A stretch of 64,000 bases of DNA from Jeotgalibacillus proteolyticus (GCF_002926065.1 NZ_PREZ01000003.1:374501-438500), one strand, 5' to 3'; positions 34,194 to 44,467 are shown, numbered from the stretch's first letter. The notes: generated from the sequence alone by a model not told the origin. Translations and numbers: made by a program.

Positions 34194-35480
34194 CTATCTC
34201 TTGTCTTGTTCTATTGATTTTTGAGCCTGATCAAGTCCTTCTCCTGGTTCGAGTTCTCCAAGCATAATCCGGTCAACAATTGGATTAATTTTCGTAACCG
34301 TCTCAGGATACTCTATTGTTAAAGGATAAGTCCTTGTGACAGCCAGATTGTCATTTAAAAAGCTGAATACTTCCTGCTCCTGTCCTTCAAGCTCTTCAAG
34401 CGCTGCTTCAGAGCCTGCAATATTCGCTACATTATCGAAATTTTCGGTAGCCCAGTATTTTTGAGCTTCTTCTCCTGTTATATATTCGATAAAGTCCATT
34501 GCTTCTTCGGGATGATCAGACCCTGCAGGAATTTCCACAACAAATCCTCCGCCAGTACTCCAGTTATCAGAGGATTCGTCAAAGGCAGGAATTGAAGCGA
34601 CACCGAAGTCCATCCCGTCGCCGTAGTCACGAATTTGAGTGTAGAAGGTTCCAACATCCACCCACATCGCTACCTGACCATTAATGAAAGGATTTGCCTG
34701 CTCGCTGCCAAATTCGGCCGTTAAAGCATCAATCGTCTGTCCTCCGTAGCGTTCTCTCCACTGGGCAACCCATTCCATCGCCTCTACCTTTTTCTCCGTG
34801 TTTACAGTGACTTCCCCGTCCTCAACAAAGCCCCTGCCATCGTCTGCATTCGTCATCCAGGCATCTGCACCGAAGCTTCCCCAAAGAGGGTAAAAACCAA
34901 TTTGTTCATAACGGTCCCCATTTTTTATATCAAGCTGCTTTGCATATTCTTCAAGTTCCTCCCATGTTTCAGGCGGCTGTTCAGGATCCAGGCCCGCTTC
35001 CTCAAAGGCTGTTTTATTATAGAAAAGAACCCGTGTATCTGTATTAAACGGAACAGCATATGTACCGTCCTCTACTTCCACGGTCTCTCGTAGATTAGGA
35101 TAAAACTGATCCATAAATTCGTCATCAATATATGTAGATAAGTCCGTAACCTGATTATTGTCTGCCCGCTGCGCTACTGAATTGATATCGTTTACAATAA
35201 TATCTGCAGGGTTGCCGGCAGCAATTGACGCCAGGTTCTTTGTCCAAATATCTCCCCATGGCAGGAAGGTATGTTTAACAAATACTTCATCCTGGGACTC
35301 ATTGTAATCATTTATCATTTTTTCAATTATCGGCCGTCTGGTTTCTGATCCCCAAAATGTCCAAAAATCTAACTCAACCTGACCTTCCGCAGCCCGAGGC
35401 GTATCCTCATCATCCCCACAGCCTGTGACCAATAATAGTGCTGAAAGCATGACAATCGAACGTTTTACTATTTTCTTCAT
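34194..35480 (-). CDS. CUT1 sugar-binding lipoprotein
   Basis: A 428-residue extracellular SBP_bac_1 lipoprotein, lipobox LVTGCGDD. Marks include LDFWTFWGSETRRPIIEKMI, IIVNDINSVAQRADN and YAVPFNTDTRVLFYNKTAFEEAGLDP. It belongs with the two permeases downstream. The sugar is unknown. Confidence 0.95.
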   Translation of the reverse strand: MKKIVKRSIVMLSALLLVTGCGDDEDTPRAAEGQVELDFWTFWGSETRRPIIEKMINDYNESQDEVFVKHTFLPWGDIWTKNLASIAAGNPADIIVNDINSVAQRADNNQVTDLSTYIDDEFMDQFYPNLRETVEVEDGTYAVPFNTDTRVLFYNKTAFEEAGLDPEQPPETWEELEEYAKQLDIKNGDRYEQIGFYPLWGSFGADAWMTNADDGRGFVEDGEVTVNTEKKVEAMEWVAQWRERYGGQTIDALTAEFGSEQANPFINGQVAMWVDVGTFYTQIRDYGDGMDFGVASIPAFDESSDNWSTGGGFVVEIPAGSDHPEEAMDFIEYITGEEAQKYWATENFDNVANIAGSEAALEELEGQEQEVFSFLNDNLAVTRTYPLTIEYPETVTKINPIVDRIMLGELEPGEGLDQAQKSIEQDKR

Positions 35481-35957
35481 CTAGTAATCTCCTTTATATG
35501 TGATAGAAGTGGCTAAACTACGTTACCTCTCTTCTTCTCCTGCTAAACCTCAATTTTTGTAAAATTTTTAATTCTTCTGTAGAACGGTGGTTGAGTACCA
35601 GTTAGGATATCCAGTTCATTCCAATAAGAGCCATGGGGTTGATTTCCGTTTCAGGGGGACGCTTCCGCTTCAGCCCGCAGGAGTCGCCCCCTTCCACTGC
35701 AATTAACTTGGGTGGAGATGGGTGATGTGCTTCGTCCCTTTAGTGTTATAAGTGAAGAATCCAGTAATTGACTCTCTTAGTCAGTCCTTATCTCCTGCTA
35801 TTTTAAGTTCAAATAAGTTGGAATCGAATTTGCTTTTTCCAATAATATTACAGGCTATTTGTCGGACTTCTTTTTTGTGATTACCTTAAATCAGCACAAA
35901 TAAGATACAAAATATGTAATAATTAAATTCAAATAATGAAAAAGGGGAATATATAGA
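35481..35957. other. Intergenic region with a short repeat copy
   Basis: Promoter side of the sugar operon. It holds a collapsed family 1 repeat (35641-35707). No other gene is seen. Confidence 0.55.
35641..35707 (+). repeat. GC-rich repeat, family 1, collapsed copy
   Basis: GTTTCAGGGGGACGCTTCCG is joined directly to CAGCCCGCAGGAGTCGCCCC, so the whole inner hairpin is missing while the outer arms are intact. Confidence 0.85.
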
Positions 35958-36248
35958 ATGGAGAAGGAAAGACCGCGGTCCAGCAGGTCGTTGATAGGAA
36001 TTTTTATTTGTTTACTAATTATTGCCTTAAAGCCGGCGGGATCGGAAGTAATTTATGATCAAGAGCCGTACCTGGAAGAGTCACTGAAAGAAGAAGTAGT
36101 CTCACTGGGAGACGGACGGATTGCTATTATCCAAACGACGGAAAATTCGGGGTATTATGGGGAAATTTTAGTGCTCGAATGGGATGAGGAGAGATCAGAA
36201 TGGGTTAAGGTGGCAAAAGATAATTATCAGGATTATATGTGGGAATAA
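35958..36248 (+). CDS. Small exported protein, function unknown
   Basis: 96 residues with basic start, a hydrophobic segment (LIGIFICLLIIAL) and an acidic beta-rich part (RIAIIQTTENSGYYGEILVLEWD). Ribosome site AAGGGGAA precedes ATG 35958. Family not recognised. Confidence 0.6.
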   Translation: MEKERPRSSRSLIGIFICLLIIALKPAGSEVIYDQEPYLEESLKEEVVSLGDGRIAIIQTTENSGYYGEILVLEWDEERSEWVKVAKDNYQDYMWE

Positions 36249-36389
36249 TTTTGCCGCCTCTGGTAGAGCTTACTGTTATTCGAGTAGCTTCTTTAGAAAA
36301 TATAGGAGTATATACCTTACTGGGATCATGGTACTGCAGGTTATGTTTTCTCCTTGAATGTTGATTGATTATCTCTGCTTAGCGTACAA

Positions 36390-36480
36390 AATTTCCGAAA
36401 GCTTGAGATACGTTTGCTGAAAGCAAGTTAGCGAAGGGACAGTCCCGCGGAAAGCATCCCCTCCGCATCGGAAATCAACT
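36390..36480 (-). repeat. GC-rich repeat, family 1, reversed copy
   Basis: On the - strand it reads GATGCTTTCCGCGGGAC, then CTTCGCTAACTTGCTTTCAG and CTCAAGCTTTCGG, most like the copy at 49.0 kb but in opposite orientation and degenerate at its far end. Confidence 0.75.
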
Positions 36481-36547
36481 GACCCTTTATAGGCATTTCC
36501 CCCTTAACACTTGTGGTTCAAAGGGATTTACAAGGTTGCAAAAAGCT

Positions 36548-37009
36548 TCAAGATACCACTTTAAAATTTCGACTGATCACAAATAATAAAATCCCTATAA
36601 TACAACTCAGTAGATTTAAAATAATATCATCTATATCGAAACTGCCTAAGTATAAGGTAAGCTGCACAATCTCTATACTGCATATCACGACAAAGCAGGA
36701 AAACAGCGTTTTTAAAATTTTCATTTTAGAGAAAAAAGCCGCAGGAATCAAAAATCCCATAGGAATAAAAGGAATGATATTCCCTAAAATATTTTTGTAT
36801 GCAAAGCCGGAATTAATATTATTTATGTAAATATCAAATGTTCTAAATGGAACTAAGTTAATTGCTGCCTCCCCTTGCTCTCTCCATTGCTTATTTGATT
36901 GGATCGTATCAATCAATTCATTGATATTCCCATTAAACTTAATAACAACAAAATTCAACAGCAGTACCATATAGATTAAAAAGCAAATTTTCCAGGCACC
37001 TTTAGACAT
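36548..37009 (-). CDS. VanZ-family membrane protein
   Basis: 153 residues with about four hydrophobic helices and the VanZ pattern AAINLVPFRTFDIYI, NILGNIIPFIPMGFLIPA and EIVQLTLYLGSFDIDDIILN. Related proteins give low-level teicoplanin resistance in enterococci. A role here is unknown. Confidence 0.88.
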   Translation of the reverse strand: MSKGAWKICFLIYMVLLLNFVVIKFNGNINELIDTIQSNKQWREQGEAAINLVPFRTFDIYINNINSGFAYKNILGNIIPFIPMGFLIPAAFFSKMKILKTLFSCFVVICSIEIVQLTLYLGSFDIDDIILNLLSCIIGILLFVISRNFKVVS

Positions 37010-37149
37010 CCTTCACTCTCCCTTATCACCTGCATTAAACACCCACCCCAAAAACCTGGTTATTTGCAGAGGAATCCCCTTTAGGCATTTACTCTTACCA
37101 TTCTACTTTCAAAGAAGAAAATAAATTCCCCAAAAAGATTACTGCAAAA

Positions 37150-38028
37150 CTAAATCAACCGCTTCACCACACCAATAAAATCATCCACTTCTTTTAACCC
37201 ATCCTTTTTTACCAAATAAGTCGAAGACGAAGGAAGCTTAAGCTGGCGGTCCAAAAACACCTCCAGCACCCGGCCTTCAGCAAGCTCACGCCGCACAACC
37301 GATCTTGGCAAAATCGAAAACCCTATCCCCTCTTCAATAAACCGCTTCGTCACATGAACCTGTGAGATCTTCATCGTGCGAATAACCGGGTAATGATGCT
37401 TGAGCGCCTGTAGCACCGGCTCCCAATATTCAGGATGATTATGCGTCAGCAAATACTCCTTCTCGATTAACTCCCCGAGTTCAAGAGGGTACGCATTTTC
37501 AGGCTCCCTTCCATCATGCGGTGCCGCCACCACTAAGGGCTCCTCATACAGCTTCTCACACGTCAGACCGAGCATATTTGTTTTCATTCTCGATAAGCCG
37601 ACATCTGCTGAGCCTCTTTCGATTTCACCGCTGATCATGTCCGATTCAGCGACCTTAATAATAACTTCTGTTTCCTTGTATTCCTTCAGAAACGTTTTTA
37701 CCCAATAAGGCAGATACGTTGCAGCAATCAGAGGAGACACCGCGACCGTTAAAGTGTTTTTATAGCCCTGACGCAGCTGCTCTATTTGCTTTTGACTCTT
37801 TTCTACCTCATCAACAATTGAAACCGCATGAGCTAAAAATCCCCGTCCCTCCGATGTAAGCCTGACGTTTCTCCCTTTTCTTATAAAAAGCGGAATGCCC
37901 AGCTCCTTTTCAAGCTGCTTAATATGAACCGTCACAGTAGGCTGTGATAAATACAGGATTTCTGAGGTTTTATGGAAATTTTCACAGGAAGCGGCTGTAA
38001 TAAATGTGCGAAGCCAGCTTATATTCAT
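37150..38028 (-). CDS. citR: LysR-type regulator divergent from citrate synthase
   Basis: 292 residues. The N-terminal helix-turn-helix is FHKTSEILYLSQPTVTVHIKQLEKEL, followed by the LysR substrate domain. Divergent placement 117 bp from a citA-type gene matches B. subtilis citR/citA, where CitR represses citA. Confidence 0.85.
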   Translation of the reverse strand: MNISWLRTFITAASCENFHKTSEILYLSQPTVTVHIKQLEKELGIPLFIRKGRNVRLTSEGRGFLAHAVSIVDEVEKSQKQIEQLRQGYKNTLTVAVSPLIAATYLPYWVKTFLKEYKETEVIIKVAESDMISGEIERGSADVGLSRMKTNMLGLTCEKLYEEPLVVAAPHDGREPENAYPLELGELIEKEYLLTHNHPEYWEPVLQALKHHYPVIRTMKISQVHVTKRFIEEGIGFSILPRSVVRRELAEGRVLEVFLDRQLKLPSSSTYLVKKDGLKEVDDFIGVVKRLI

Positions 38029-38145
38029 AAAGAATCCTCCTGTCTTTGATTAAGATTTATAATCATTATCTCACTAAATCTTTAATTTTAATAATCGGTT
38101 CTTTTTAATAAAGTATAGATAAGAAGTCTAAAAGGAGTGAGCTGA
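38029..38145. promoter_or_regulatory. citR/citA divergent control region
   Basis: A 117-bp AT-rich divergent promoter region with GATTATAAATC-type dyads. No single operator can be fixed by eye. Confidence 0.45.
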
Positions 38146-39273
38146 ATGACTGCACCAGAATGGAGTAAAGGGCTTGAAGGGGTCGTCGCTACTGATACAA
38201 AAATCAGTTTAGTTGACGGTCAAAATGGCCGGCTGATCTATCGGGGGTATGATGCCAAAGAGCTTTCTCTTGCCTATACGTTTGAAGAGGTCTGTTTTTT
38301 ATTATGGAACGGTCACCTTCCCGATCAAAACGAGCTTGCCGAACTCAGCCAGCAATTTCGCAAGGGTCGGGAGCTTCCTGAGCATACAAGAAAAATTTTA
38401 AAGGAGCTTCCTCAGGACATGTCCATGATGGGCGTGATCAGAACCTGTTTATCGTCTCTTGAAAATACATTCTTTTCCTGGCCGCCGACGATTGAGCAGG
38501 CGGTTGCCGCAACAAGTACTGTTCCCGTTATTATCGCTTCACGCATGGCCTATCTTGCCGGAAAAGAACCATTAAAGTCTGATGATTCCCTGGATCATGT
38601 TGCAAATTATTTGTATTTGATTCATGAAAAACAGCCAAGTGAAACTCAGATTAAAGCGCTGACTGTTTATTGTATTCTTACGATGGAGCATGGTATGAAT
38701 GCTTCTACGTTTGCTTCACGCGTCATCGCTTCTACAGAATCTGATCTTATCTCTAGTGTTGCAGGGGCAATAGGTGCTATGAAAGGCCCACTTCATGGCG
38801 GGGCTCCAAGCGAGGTTACCCATATGCTGAATGACATTGGGTCAAAGGAGCGTGCGGAGGCATGGATCACCGCCAAGCTTGAGAATAAAGAAAAGCTTAT
38901 GGGCTTTGGCCACCGTGTATACAAAACCACAGATCCCAGATCCGAAGCGCTTAAAGAAATGACGAAGCAGCTTGCCGGCGAAAATTCATGGCTTGATCTC
39001 GCCTATCATGTGGAGGAAATTGCTCTCAGACTGCTGGATTACTATAAGCCGGGACGCAGGCTTTACACAAATGTAGAGTTTTACGCGGCTGCCATTCTTA
39101 AAGCCGTTGAACTTCCTTCAGAGCTGTTCACACCAACCTTTACGGCAAGCCGAATGGTAGGCTGGACCGCCAATATTATTGAGCAATCACAGGATAACAG
39201 AATCTTCCGGCCGCAATCCATTTATACAGGCAGCGTTCCGGAAAACAAAGAAAAACCCGCTTCTCGCTTATGA
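38146..39273 (+). CDS. citA: Citrate synthase, CitA type
   Basis: A 375-residue citrate synthase. Catalytic regions are MKGPLHGGAPSEV and LMGFGHRVYKTTDPR, with an Asp in the late active-site region. It condenses acetyl-CoA with oxaloacetate. Length and divergent LysR gene fit B. subtilis CitA, the minor isoenzyme beside CitZ. Its last codons form the left arm of the terminator. Confidence 0.93.
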   Translation: MTAPEWSKGLEGVVATDTKISLVDGQNGRLIYRGYDAKELSLAYTFEEVCFLLWNGHLPDQNELAELSQQFRKGRELPEHTRKILKELPQDMSMMGVIRTCLSSLENTFFSWPPTIEQAVAATSTVPVIIASRMAYLAGKEPLKSDDSLDHVANYLYLIHEKQPSETQIKALTVYCILTMEHGMNASTFASRVIASTESDLISSVAGAIGAMKGPLHGGAPSEVTHMLNDIGSKERAEAWITAKLENKEKLMGFGHRVYKTTDPRSEALKEMTKQLAGENSWLDLAYHVEEIALRLLDYYKPGRRLYTNVEFYAAAILKAVELPSELFTPTFTASRMVGWTANIIEQSQDNRIFRPQSIYTGSVPENKEKPASRL

Positions 39274-39296
39274 GAAACGGGTTTTTCCACCTTATA
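39251..39296. terminator. Bidirectional terminator overlapping the citA stop
   Basis: AAAAACCCGCTTCTC and GAGAAACGGGTTTTT pair around a 6-base loop, and the TGA of citA (39271-39273) lies in the hairpin. It also ends the convergent exporter gene. Confidence 0.85.
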
Positions 39297-40503
39297 CTTC
39301 TGTTTTGATTTGTTTTTCTGCTCTCCTTGCAAGACCAAAATACGACAGCAATGCAAGCGTGCTTGTCGTGAACATGATGATCCCCATCGGAACAGCCGTA
39401 TATTCTCCAGCAATCCCGACAAGCGGTGCAGTTATAGAACCCAGCAAAAATGGCAGTAAGCCTAATAGCGCCGAAGCACTTCCTGCAATATGCCCCTGGG
39501 ACTCCATCGCAAGTGAAAAGCTTGATGTCGCGACAATCCCAATTGACATAACAAAAAAGAATAAAGGAATGGCCAGTGAAATAAACGGTCCATCAAGAAG
39601 CACAGCAATCACAAGCGCAGTACTGACAACAAAGGCTTGAGATAATCCAATAAGTAAAAATTGGCGCTCCGGGATAATATGAGCGAGCCTTCCAACGATT
39701 TGAGTTCCGATGATAAGGCCAATACCGTTCATCCCAAATAACAGGCTGAATTGCTGAGGTGAAACCTCATAAATATTCTGGTAGACAAAAGGAGTTCCTG
39801 ACACGTAGGCAAATACCCCCGCAATCATCAGCCCTTGAGCTAGTGCATATCCTGCAAACTGACGGTCAGTCAGAAGAGACTTGAAATTTCTTAATGTCTG
39901 CCCAATATTGCTTGAAACCCGCTGCTCCGGAGGCAGTGTCTCTTTAAATCTCATTGCGATAATGCCAAATAACAGGAGACCGATAAGTGAGAGAACAATA
40001 AATATCCCGTTCCAATCTGTAAACAGCAGCACCCCGCTGCCTGCAATTGGCGCTAGAATCGGTGCCAGATTACTGACCAGCATCAATAGCGCAAAGAACT
40101 TGGTCAGCTCAGGACCACTGTATGTATCTCTGACAATTGCACGTGAAATCACAATCCCTGCTGCTGCAGAAAAACCCTGCAGGAAGCGGACAGCAATTAA
40201 AAACAGGACATTTGGTGAAAAAGAAATTAAAAATGAAGCAATTAAAAAAGCGACCATGCCGATTAGCAACGGTGCTTTTCTTCCATGTACATCACTTAGC
40301 GGTCCCATAATCAGCTGCCCTACTCCAAGCCCGAGCAGGCAGGCAGTTAAGCTCAATTGAACATAGGAAGCACTTGTGCCGAGCTCCTGAGCAATCATCG
40401 GAAATGCAGGCAGGTACATATCAATGGTTAACGGACCGAGCGCTCCAAGCGCGCCTAATAGTAAAGCAAATTGCAGACGTTTTCTTCCAGTAAGTGCATT
40501 CAT
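39292..40503 (-). CDS. Bcr/CflA-family drug exporter (MFS)
   Basis: A 403-residue major facilitator with about twelve helices. Family marks are PLTIDMYLPAFPMIAQEL and GQLIMGPLSDVHGRKAPLL (loop 2-3), and FLQGFSAAAGIVISRAIVRD. It is a proton-driven efflux pump. The substrate is unknown. Confidence 0.93.
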   Translation of the reverse strand: MNALTGRKRLQFALLLGALGALGPLTIDMYLPAFPMIAQELGTSASYVQLSLTACLLGLGVGQLIMGPLSDVHGRKAPLLIGMVAFLIASFLISFSPNVLFLIAVRFLQGFSAAAGIVISRAIVRDTYSGPELTKFFALLMLVSNLAPILAPIAGSGVLLFTDWNGIFIVLSLIGLLLFGIIAMRFKETLPPEQRVSSNIGQTLRNFKSLLTDRQFAGYALAQGLMIAGVFAYVSGTPFVYQNIYEVSPQQFSLLFGMNGIGLIIGTQIVGRLAHIIPERQFLLIGLSQAFVVSTALVIAVLLDGPFISLAIPLFFFVMSIGIVATSSFSLAMESQGHIAGSASALLGLLPFLLGSITAPLVGIAGEYTAVPMGIIMFTTSTLALLSYFGLARRAEKQIKTEV

Positions 40504-40786
40504 TTCCCAGCGACCTTTCTCTTGTAATATGTAAAGGCAGTTGCCATAACGTATTCTACCGTATAAGGTTTTTTAGCCTATTTATCCGCTTTAATCTCTT
40601 AAGCTATTATCCTCCTTTTTGAAAATTTTGCATCAATCCTGCTCAGAGCCGGCCAAAAAATTTTTATGAGTTTCATTTCATATTTCCATATATTGTTTGA
40701 TGATCGATTTTCTTTGCTTTATACTTACCTTATTCTGAGACCGGCAGTTTACTAAAGTCCGCTCAGAACCAGAGGAGGAATCAGCA
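40504..40786. other. Divergent promoter region, exporter and P450
   Basis: AT-rich. It carries an imperfect CTGAG/CTCAG dyad at about 40735-40766 just before the P450 ribosome site. Confidence 0.4.
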
Positions 40787-41983
40787 TTGGAGAATGTCGA
40801 AACGGTTTATTCATCTAACTTTAAAAAGGGAGCCTACCCTTTTTATCAGCACCTTCGAGAGAATGATCCTGTATTCCCTATGAATCAGCACCAAAGCACT
40901 ACCTGGATGGTAACAAAATATGATCATGTCAAAGAACTTTTAAAGCATCCGGGTTTTATTAAAGATCAGTCAAAGCTTTTTGACAGCCCATCCTATGAAG
41001 GGGATGAGGGCCGAATTATTAAGATTTTCAGGAATATGATGCTTGATGCAGATCCGCCTGATCACACGAGACTGAGAAAGCTTGTACAGCCGTTTTTTAA
41101 TCCTAAAACAATAAAGCAACTGGAACCAAGAATTCACGAAATTGCTGATGAACTGATTGAAGAAATGAGCAAGCAGAACGGACCGGTTGACCTGATCGAT
41201 GCGTAAGCATTTCCCCTTCCCATCATTGTAATCAGTGAAATGCTCGGAGTGCCCACAGAGGATCGGGATAAATTCCGAAAGTGGTCGAATACGATCCTTG
41301 CTTCTTCTGATGAATTTCAGGCGGAATTTACAGAGGATGTAGGTGCGTTTATCGATTACCTCACTTACTTATTTGATGAGCGGAGGGCTAATCCTCAGGA
41401 CGATTTAATTTCAAAGCTCCTGCAGGCAGAAGAAGAGGGAGAAAAATTGAATAGGGATGAGCTTTACTCGATGATTGTGCTGCTAATTATTGCAGGGCAT
41501 GAAACCACGGTAAATCTTATCTCCAATACGGTTTATGCGCTATTTCAGAATCCTTCACAGCTCGATCTGTTGAAATCTGATCATTCTTTAGTGGAGCCTG
41601 CAATTGAAGAAGGGCTTCGCTATTACAGCCCCGTTGATTTTTCAACTGCGCGGTGGGCAGAAAAGGATATGGAGTTTCACGGAAAAACCTTTCGTAAAGG
41701 GGATTTCGTACTTGCCTCCATCAGCTCGGCCAATCGGGATGAAGAACAATTCCTACACGCTGATCTGTTTGATATAAAAAGAGCTCAAAATGCTCATGTC
41801 GCCTTCGGGTTTGGCATTCATTTTTGTCTTGGCGCTCCGCTTGCCCGTTTAGAAGGAAAAATTGCCATCGAAAAACTGCTTTCTGCTTTTCCTTCCATAA
41901 CTCTCTCTGAAGGAGCAGAGCCGAAATGGCGGGAACAGTTTTTATTAAGAGGACTCGAGAAGCTGGAAATAAACATAAAGTAA
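40787..41983 (+). pseudogene. Cytochrome P450 with one in-frame stop
   Basis: A 399-codon frame reads as a class I P450 of the bacterial CYP107/109 kind, with TTG start and AGGAGG 8 bases upstream. Codon 140 (41204-41206) is TAA between LIDA and AFPLPIIVISEMLGV. On both sides the sequence is undamaged, and homologous P450s commonly have an acidic or aromatic residue there. Key motifs remain: I-helix AGHETTVNLI, ExxR in EEGLRYYSP and heme loop FGFGIHFCLGAPLAR. The enzyme would hydroxylate an unknown substrate. It is either recently inactivated or a sequencing error. Confidence 0.88.
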
Positions 41984-42002
41984 GGGATTTTCGAAAAAAT
42001 AA

Positions 42003-42032
42003 AAGGGCCTCAGCAAAAGCTGAGGCTCTTTC
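42003..42032. terminator. Terminator between P450 and glutaminase
   Basis: GCCTCAGC and GCTGAGGC pair around a 4-base loop, with A and T runs on the sides. It serves both convergent genes. Confidence 0.85.
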
Positions 42033-42034
42033 AT

Positions 42035-42991
42035 TTATAAATTTTTAACATTTTTATCGTGGAAAATATTCAGCATCAGATCGCGAGACAGGATGCGAAG
42101 CGCTTCTCCCCCTGCACAGCTATTTCCTTTTTTGTTAATAGCGGGCCCAATTATGCCGATTCCCATACTTCCGGGAACTGAGCCGACAATGCCTCCTGAA
42201 ACACCGCTTTTTAAAGGAAAACCAACCTCCACTGCGTAGGTTCCCGACTCATTGTACATCCCGGCCATTAGCATGATCGCCTTTACCGTCCGGACATGCT
42301 CCGCTTGAATAAGCTGCGTTTTTCTGCCGATGAGTCTGCCGTGGTTGGATAAAAAGCAGCCAATTTTAGCAAGTGAAAGTGAGTTAATTTCAATGGAGTT
42401 CATTCGGTGATACAAATCGAGGGCATCATCTGATTCCTGATTTGAAAGGACGCCGGTGCTTTCCATGAAATAAGCTAATGCTTTATTTCTGGAACCATTT
42501 TTCACTTCAGAATCATAAACCTCCTGATTCATGTTGATATCCTTGTTTTCGGTTATCTTCTGAAGAAAGCTAAGTACCCGGTCAAATCGCTCATCAACGG
42601 AGCCCCCTTTTATCAAACTGGCTGTCGCAATAGCTCCCGAATTGATTAAAGGATTATATGGCCGCTTTCCCTCATAATCTTCAAGGTTTGAAATTGAATT
42701 AAAAAAATCGTCCGTTGGCTCCATACCTACCTTTTGAAACACAATGTCTTTTCCGAAATCCTCCAGCGCCATTAACAGGGTAATCACTTTTGAGATACTT
42801 TGAAAAGAGAAAGTGTGATGGTCCTCCCCGGCTGAATACGTTTCTCCATCAAGCGTGACGATTGTTACACCAAGATCTGTCAGGCTGGATTGATCAAGCC
42901 CCGGAATATGATCGATCACATTTCCTTTTGCGGCAAAGGGTCTGCAAGCTTTAACTATTTCTTCTATATATTCATTCGATAATTTCGTCAT
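42035..42991 (-). CDS. glsA: Glutaminase
   Basis: A 318-residue serine-dependent glutaminase. The Ser-x-x-Lys pair is Ser65-Lys68 in FQSISKVI. Other marks are NPLINSGAIATASL and FPLKSGVSGGIVG. It converts glutamine to glutamate and ammonia in the cytoplasm. Confidence 0.95.
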   Translation of the reverse strand: MTKLSNEYIEEIVKACRPFAAKGNVIDHIPGLDQSSLTDLGVTIVTLDGETYSAGEDHHTFSFQSISKVITLLMALEDFGKDIVFQKVGMEPTDDFFNSISNLEDYEGKRPYNPLINSGAIATASLIKGGSVDERFDRVLSFLQKITENKDINMNQEVYDSEVKNGSRNKALAYFMESTGVLSNQESDDALDLYHRMNSIEINSLSLAKIGCFLSNHGRLIGRKTQLIQAEHVRTVKAIMLMAGMYNESGTYAVEVGFPLKSGVSGGIVGSVPGSMGIGIIGPAINKKGNSCAGGEALRILSRDLMLNIFHDKNVKNL

Positions 42992-43127
42992 TATGCGCCT
43001 CCTTCAGATTTTAGCGTATCTCCTTAGATATACCCTAATTTCCCTTATTCAGCGCATAAATCGAGAAGATCTTATGAACTTTGCATATTGGAGGCGGTGA
43101 GCATTAAGACATAGATCCTGTTATTGA

Positions 43128-43964
43128 TTACTTAAAATGAACCGCTATTGAGTCCATAATCGGCTCATAGCCAATTTCCATGTAGATTTTATTGGAGGTT
43201 GGATTGTCCAGGTCCGTATAAAGACTGGCGGTTTGAAACCCTTCATTCAGCATCTTTTTTGTCAGAGCTGAAACGCAGCTCGAAGCATATCCGTTCCCTC
43301 GCAGCTCTTTTGGCGTATAGACAAGTGTGACGGTGCAATTTGTTTTTGTGGGGCGCGCAATATTAGCAACAGAAACGAGCTTCCCTCCTGATTCCCAGCC
43401 ATGAAATCTGCCTTTCTCAAGAATCATGAGGGTTTTTTCTTTTACCGTTTCCTTCTTAATAGGCATATTACAGTCAATGTGAAAGTTGTACACCCACTCC
43501 TCCACAATGTTCAGATCTTCAGAGGTTAGTACACGGAGGCTGCCGTCTGTCCCGGGATCTTTTTTCACTTTATCCAGCTTGTAAATGCGCTGGTTCATCT
43601 GAACTCTGTAGTCTTTACCTTGTTTATTCCCTATGTATTTCATGATGGACATGGAAAGATTTTTTTCACCGACAAACCCTGGAATATCGAGACCGTCCAT
43701 TAATTGGGCTATTTTTGTATAATCCCGATCATCAAGTCCTTCTGATTTAGACAGAATCACTTGTTCCGGGATTGTTTGAAGCAAAACAACAGCCAGCCGG
43801 CCATGTTTTTTTACAGCAGCCATAAGGATCGGCTCATCTACTCCTGGGGTAAGGGATTCTAAAATTCCCAGACACAAATTATTTTCCACTTCATGATTTT
43901 CCAAAAAGGAAACCACTTCATTTTTAAATACGGATAGCTCTTTATATCGCTGCAGTGTTAGCAT
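43128..43964 (-). CDS. GNAT-family N-acetyltransferase
   Basis: 278 residues. The C-terminal GNAT core shows LVYTPKELRGNGYASSCVSALTK (acetyl-CoA loop) and SLYTDLDNPTSNKIYMEIGYEP. The N-terminal half is a degenerate GNAT repeat or a lid. The FosB gene starts about 20 bp upstream on the same strand, so they are probably co-transcribed. The substrate is unknown. Confidence 0.88.
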   Translation of the reverse strand: MLTLQRYKELSVFKNEVVSFLENHEVENNLCLGILESLTPGVDEPILMAAVKKHGRLAVVLLQTIPEQVILSKSEGLDDRDYTKIAQLMDGLDIPGFVGEKNLSMSIMKYIGNKQGKDYRVQMNQRIYKLDKVKKDPGTDGSLRVLTSEDLNIVEEWVYNFHIDCNMPIKKETVKEKTLMILEKGRFHGWESGGKLVSVANIARPTKTNCTVTLVYTPKELRGNGYASSCVSALTKKMLNEGFQTASLYTDLDNPTSNKIYMEIGYEPIMDSIAVHFK

Positions 43965-43983
43965 GACCCGTCCTCCTCTTCAA

Positions 43984-44403
43984 TTAATAAAATGTCATAT
44001 GTGTTTTTTCTTCCTTATAGTAATCAAGCCTGTCCTGCAGGGTTCCTGAATGAAATTCAAATTTATGCCCATCCGGATCAGTAAAATAAATTGATTTCTT
44101 ATCTTTCTCATCCCGCTCTCTTCCAGAAAGTATAGACACCTTTAAACTGGAGAGCATTTGGACTGTATGGTCAAAATCCTTTTCTTCGACCGAAAAGGCA
44201 ATATGCGTATAAGAGTGATGAATTTCATTTCTGGGAATATTTTTTTCTTCGTTTAACGCAAGCCAGATGCCGTTTAAATCAAAATAGGCCGTACTCCTCC
44301 CCTTTACAAGAAGCTTTGCATCAAAAACCGTTTCATAAAATTTAACCGATTTTTCTAAATTAGATACTGAAAACAGCAAATGATTAATTCCTTTAAGCTC
44401 CAT
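43984..44403 (-). CDS. fosB: FosB metallothiol transferase, fosfomycin resistance
   Basis: A 139-residue glyoxalase-fold enzyme. Metal ligands His8 (GINHLLF), His67 (SYTHIAF) and Glu116 (FEFHSG) match FosB positions, and the C-terminus [14 protein letters not shown] is typical. FosB adds bacillithiol or cysteine to fosfomycin and opens the epoxide. Resistance is predicted, not shown. Confidence 0.93.
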   Translation of the reverse strand: MELKGINHLLFSVSNLEKSVKFYETVFDAKLLVKGRSTAYFDLNGIWLALNEEKNIPRNEIHHSYTHIAFSVEEKDFDHTVQMLSSLKVSILSGRERDEKDKKSIYFTDPDGHKFEFHSGTLQDRLDYYKEEKTHMTFY

Positions 44404-44467
44404 TCCATCCTCACCTCTTTAAGCTAATTGTAATGGAAAGCAGAACCAATAGGTAAAGAAAATACAA

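Noticed and set aside
36513-36830. 105-aa + strand frame over VanZ
   Set aside because: Antisense to a recognisable VanZ-family gene. Lys/Ile-rich with no signals.
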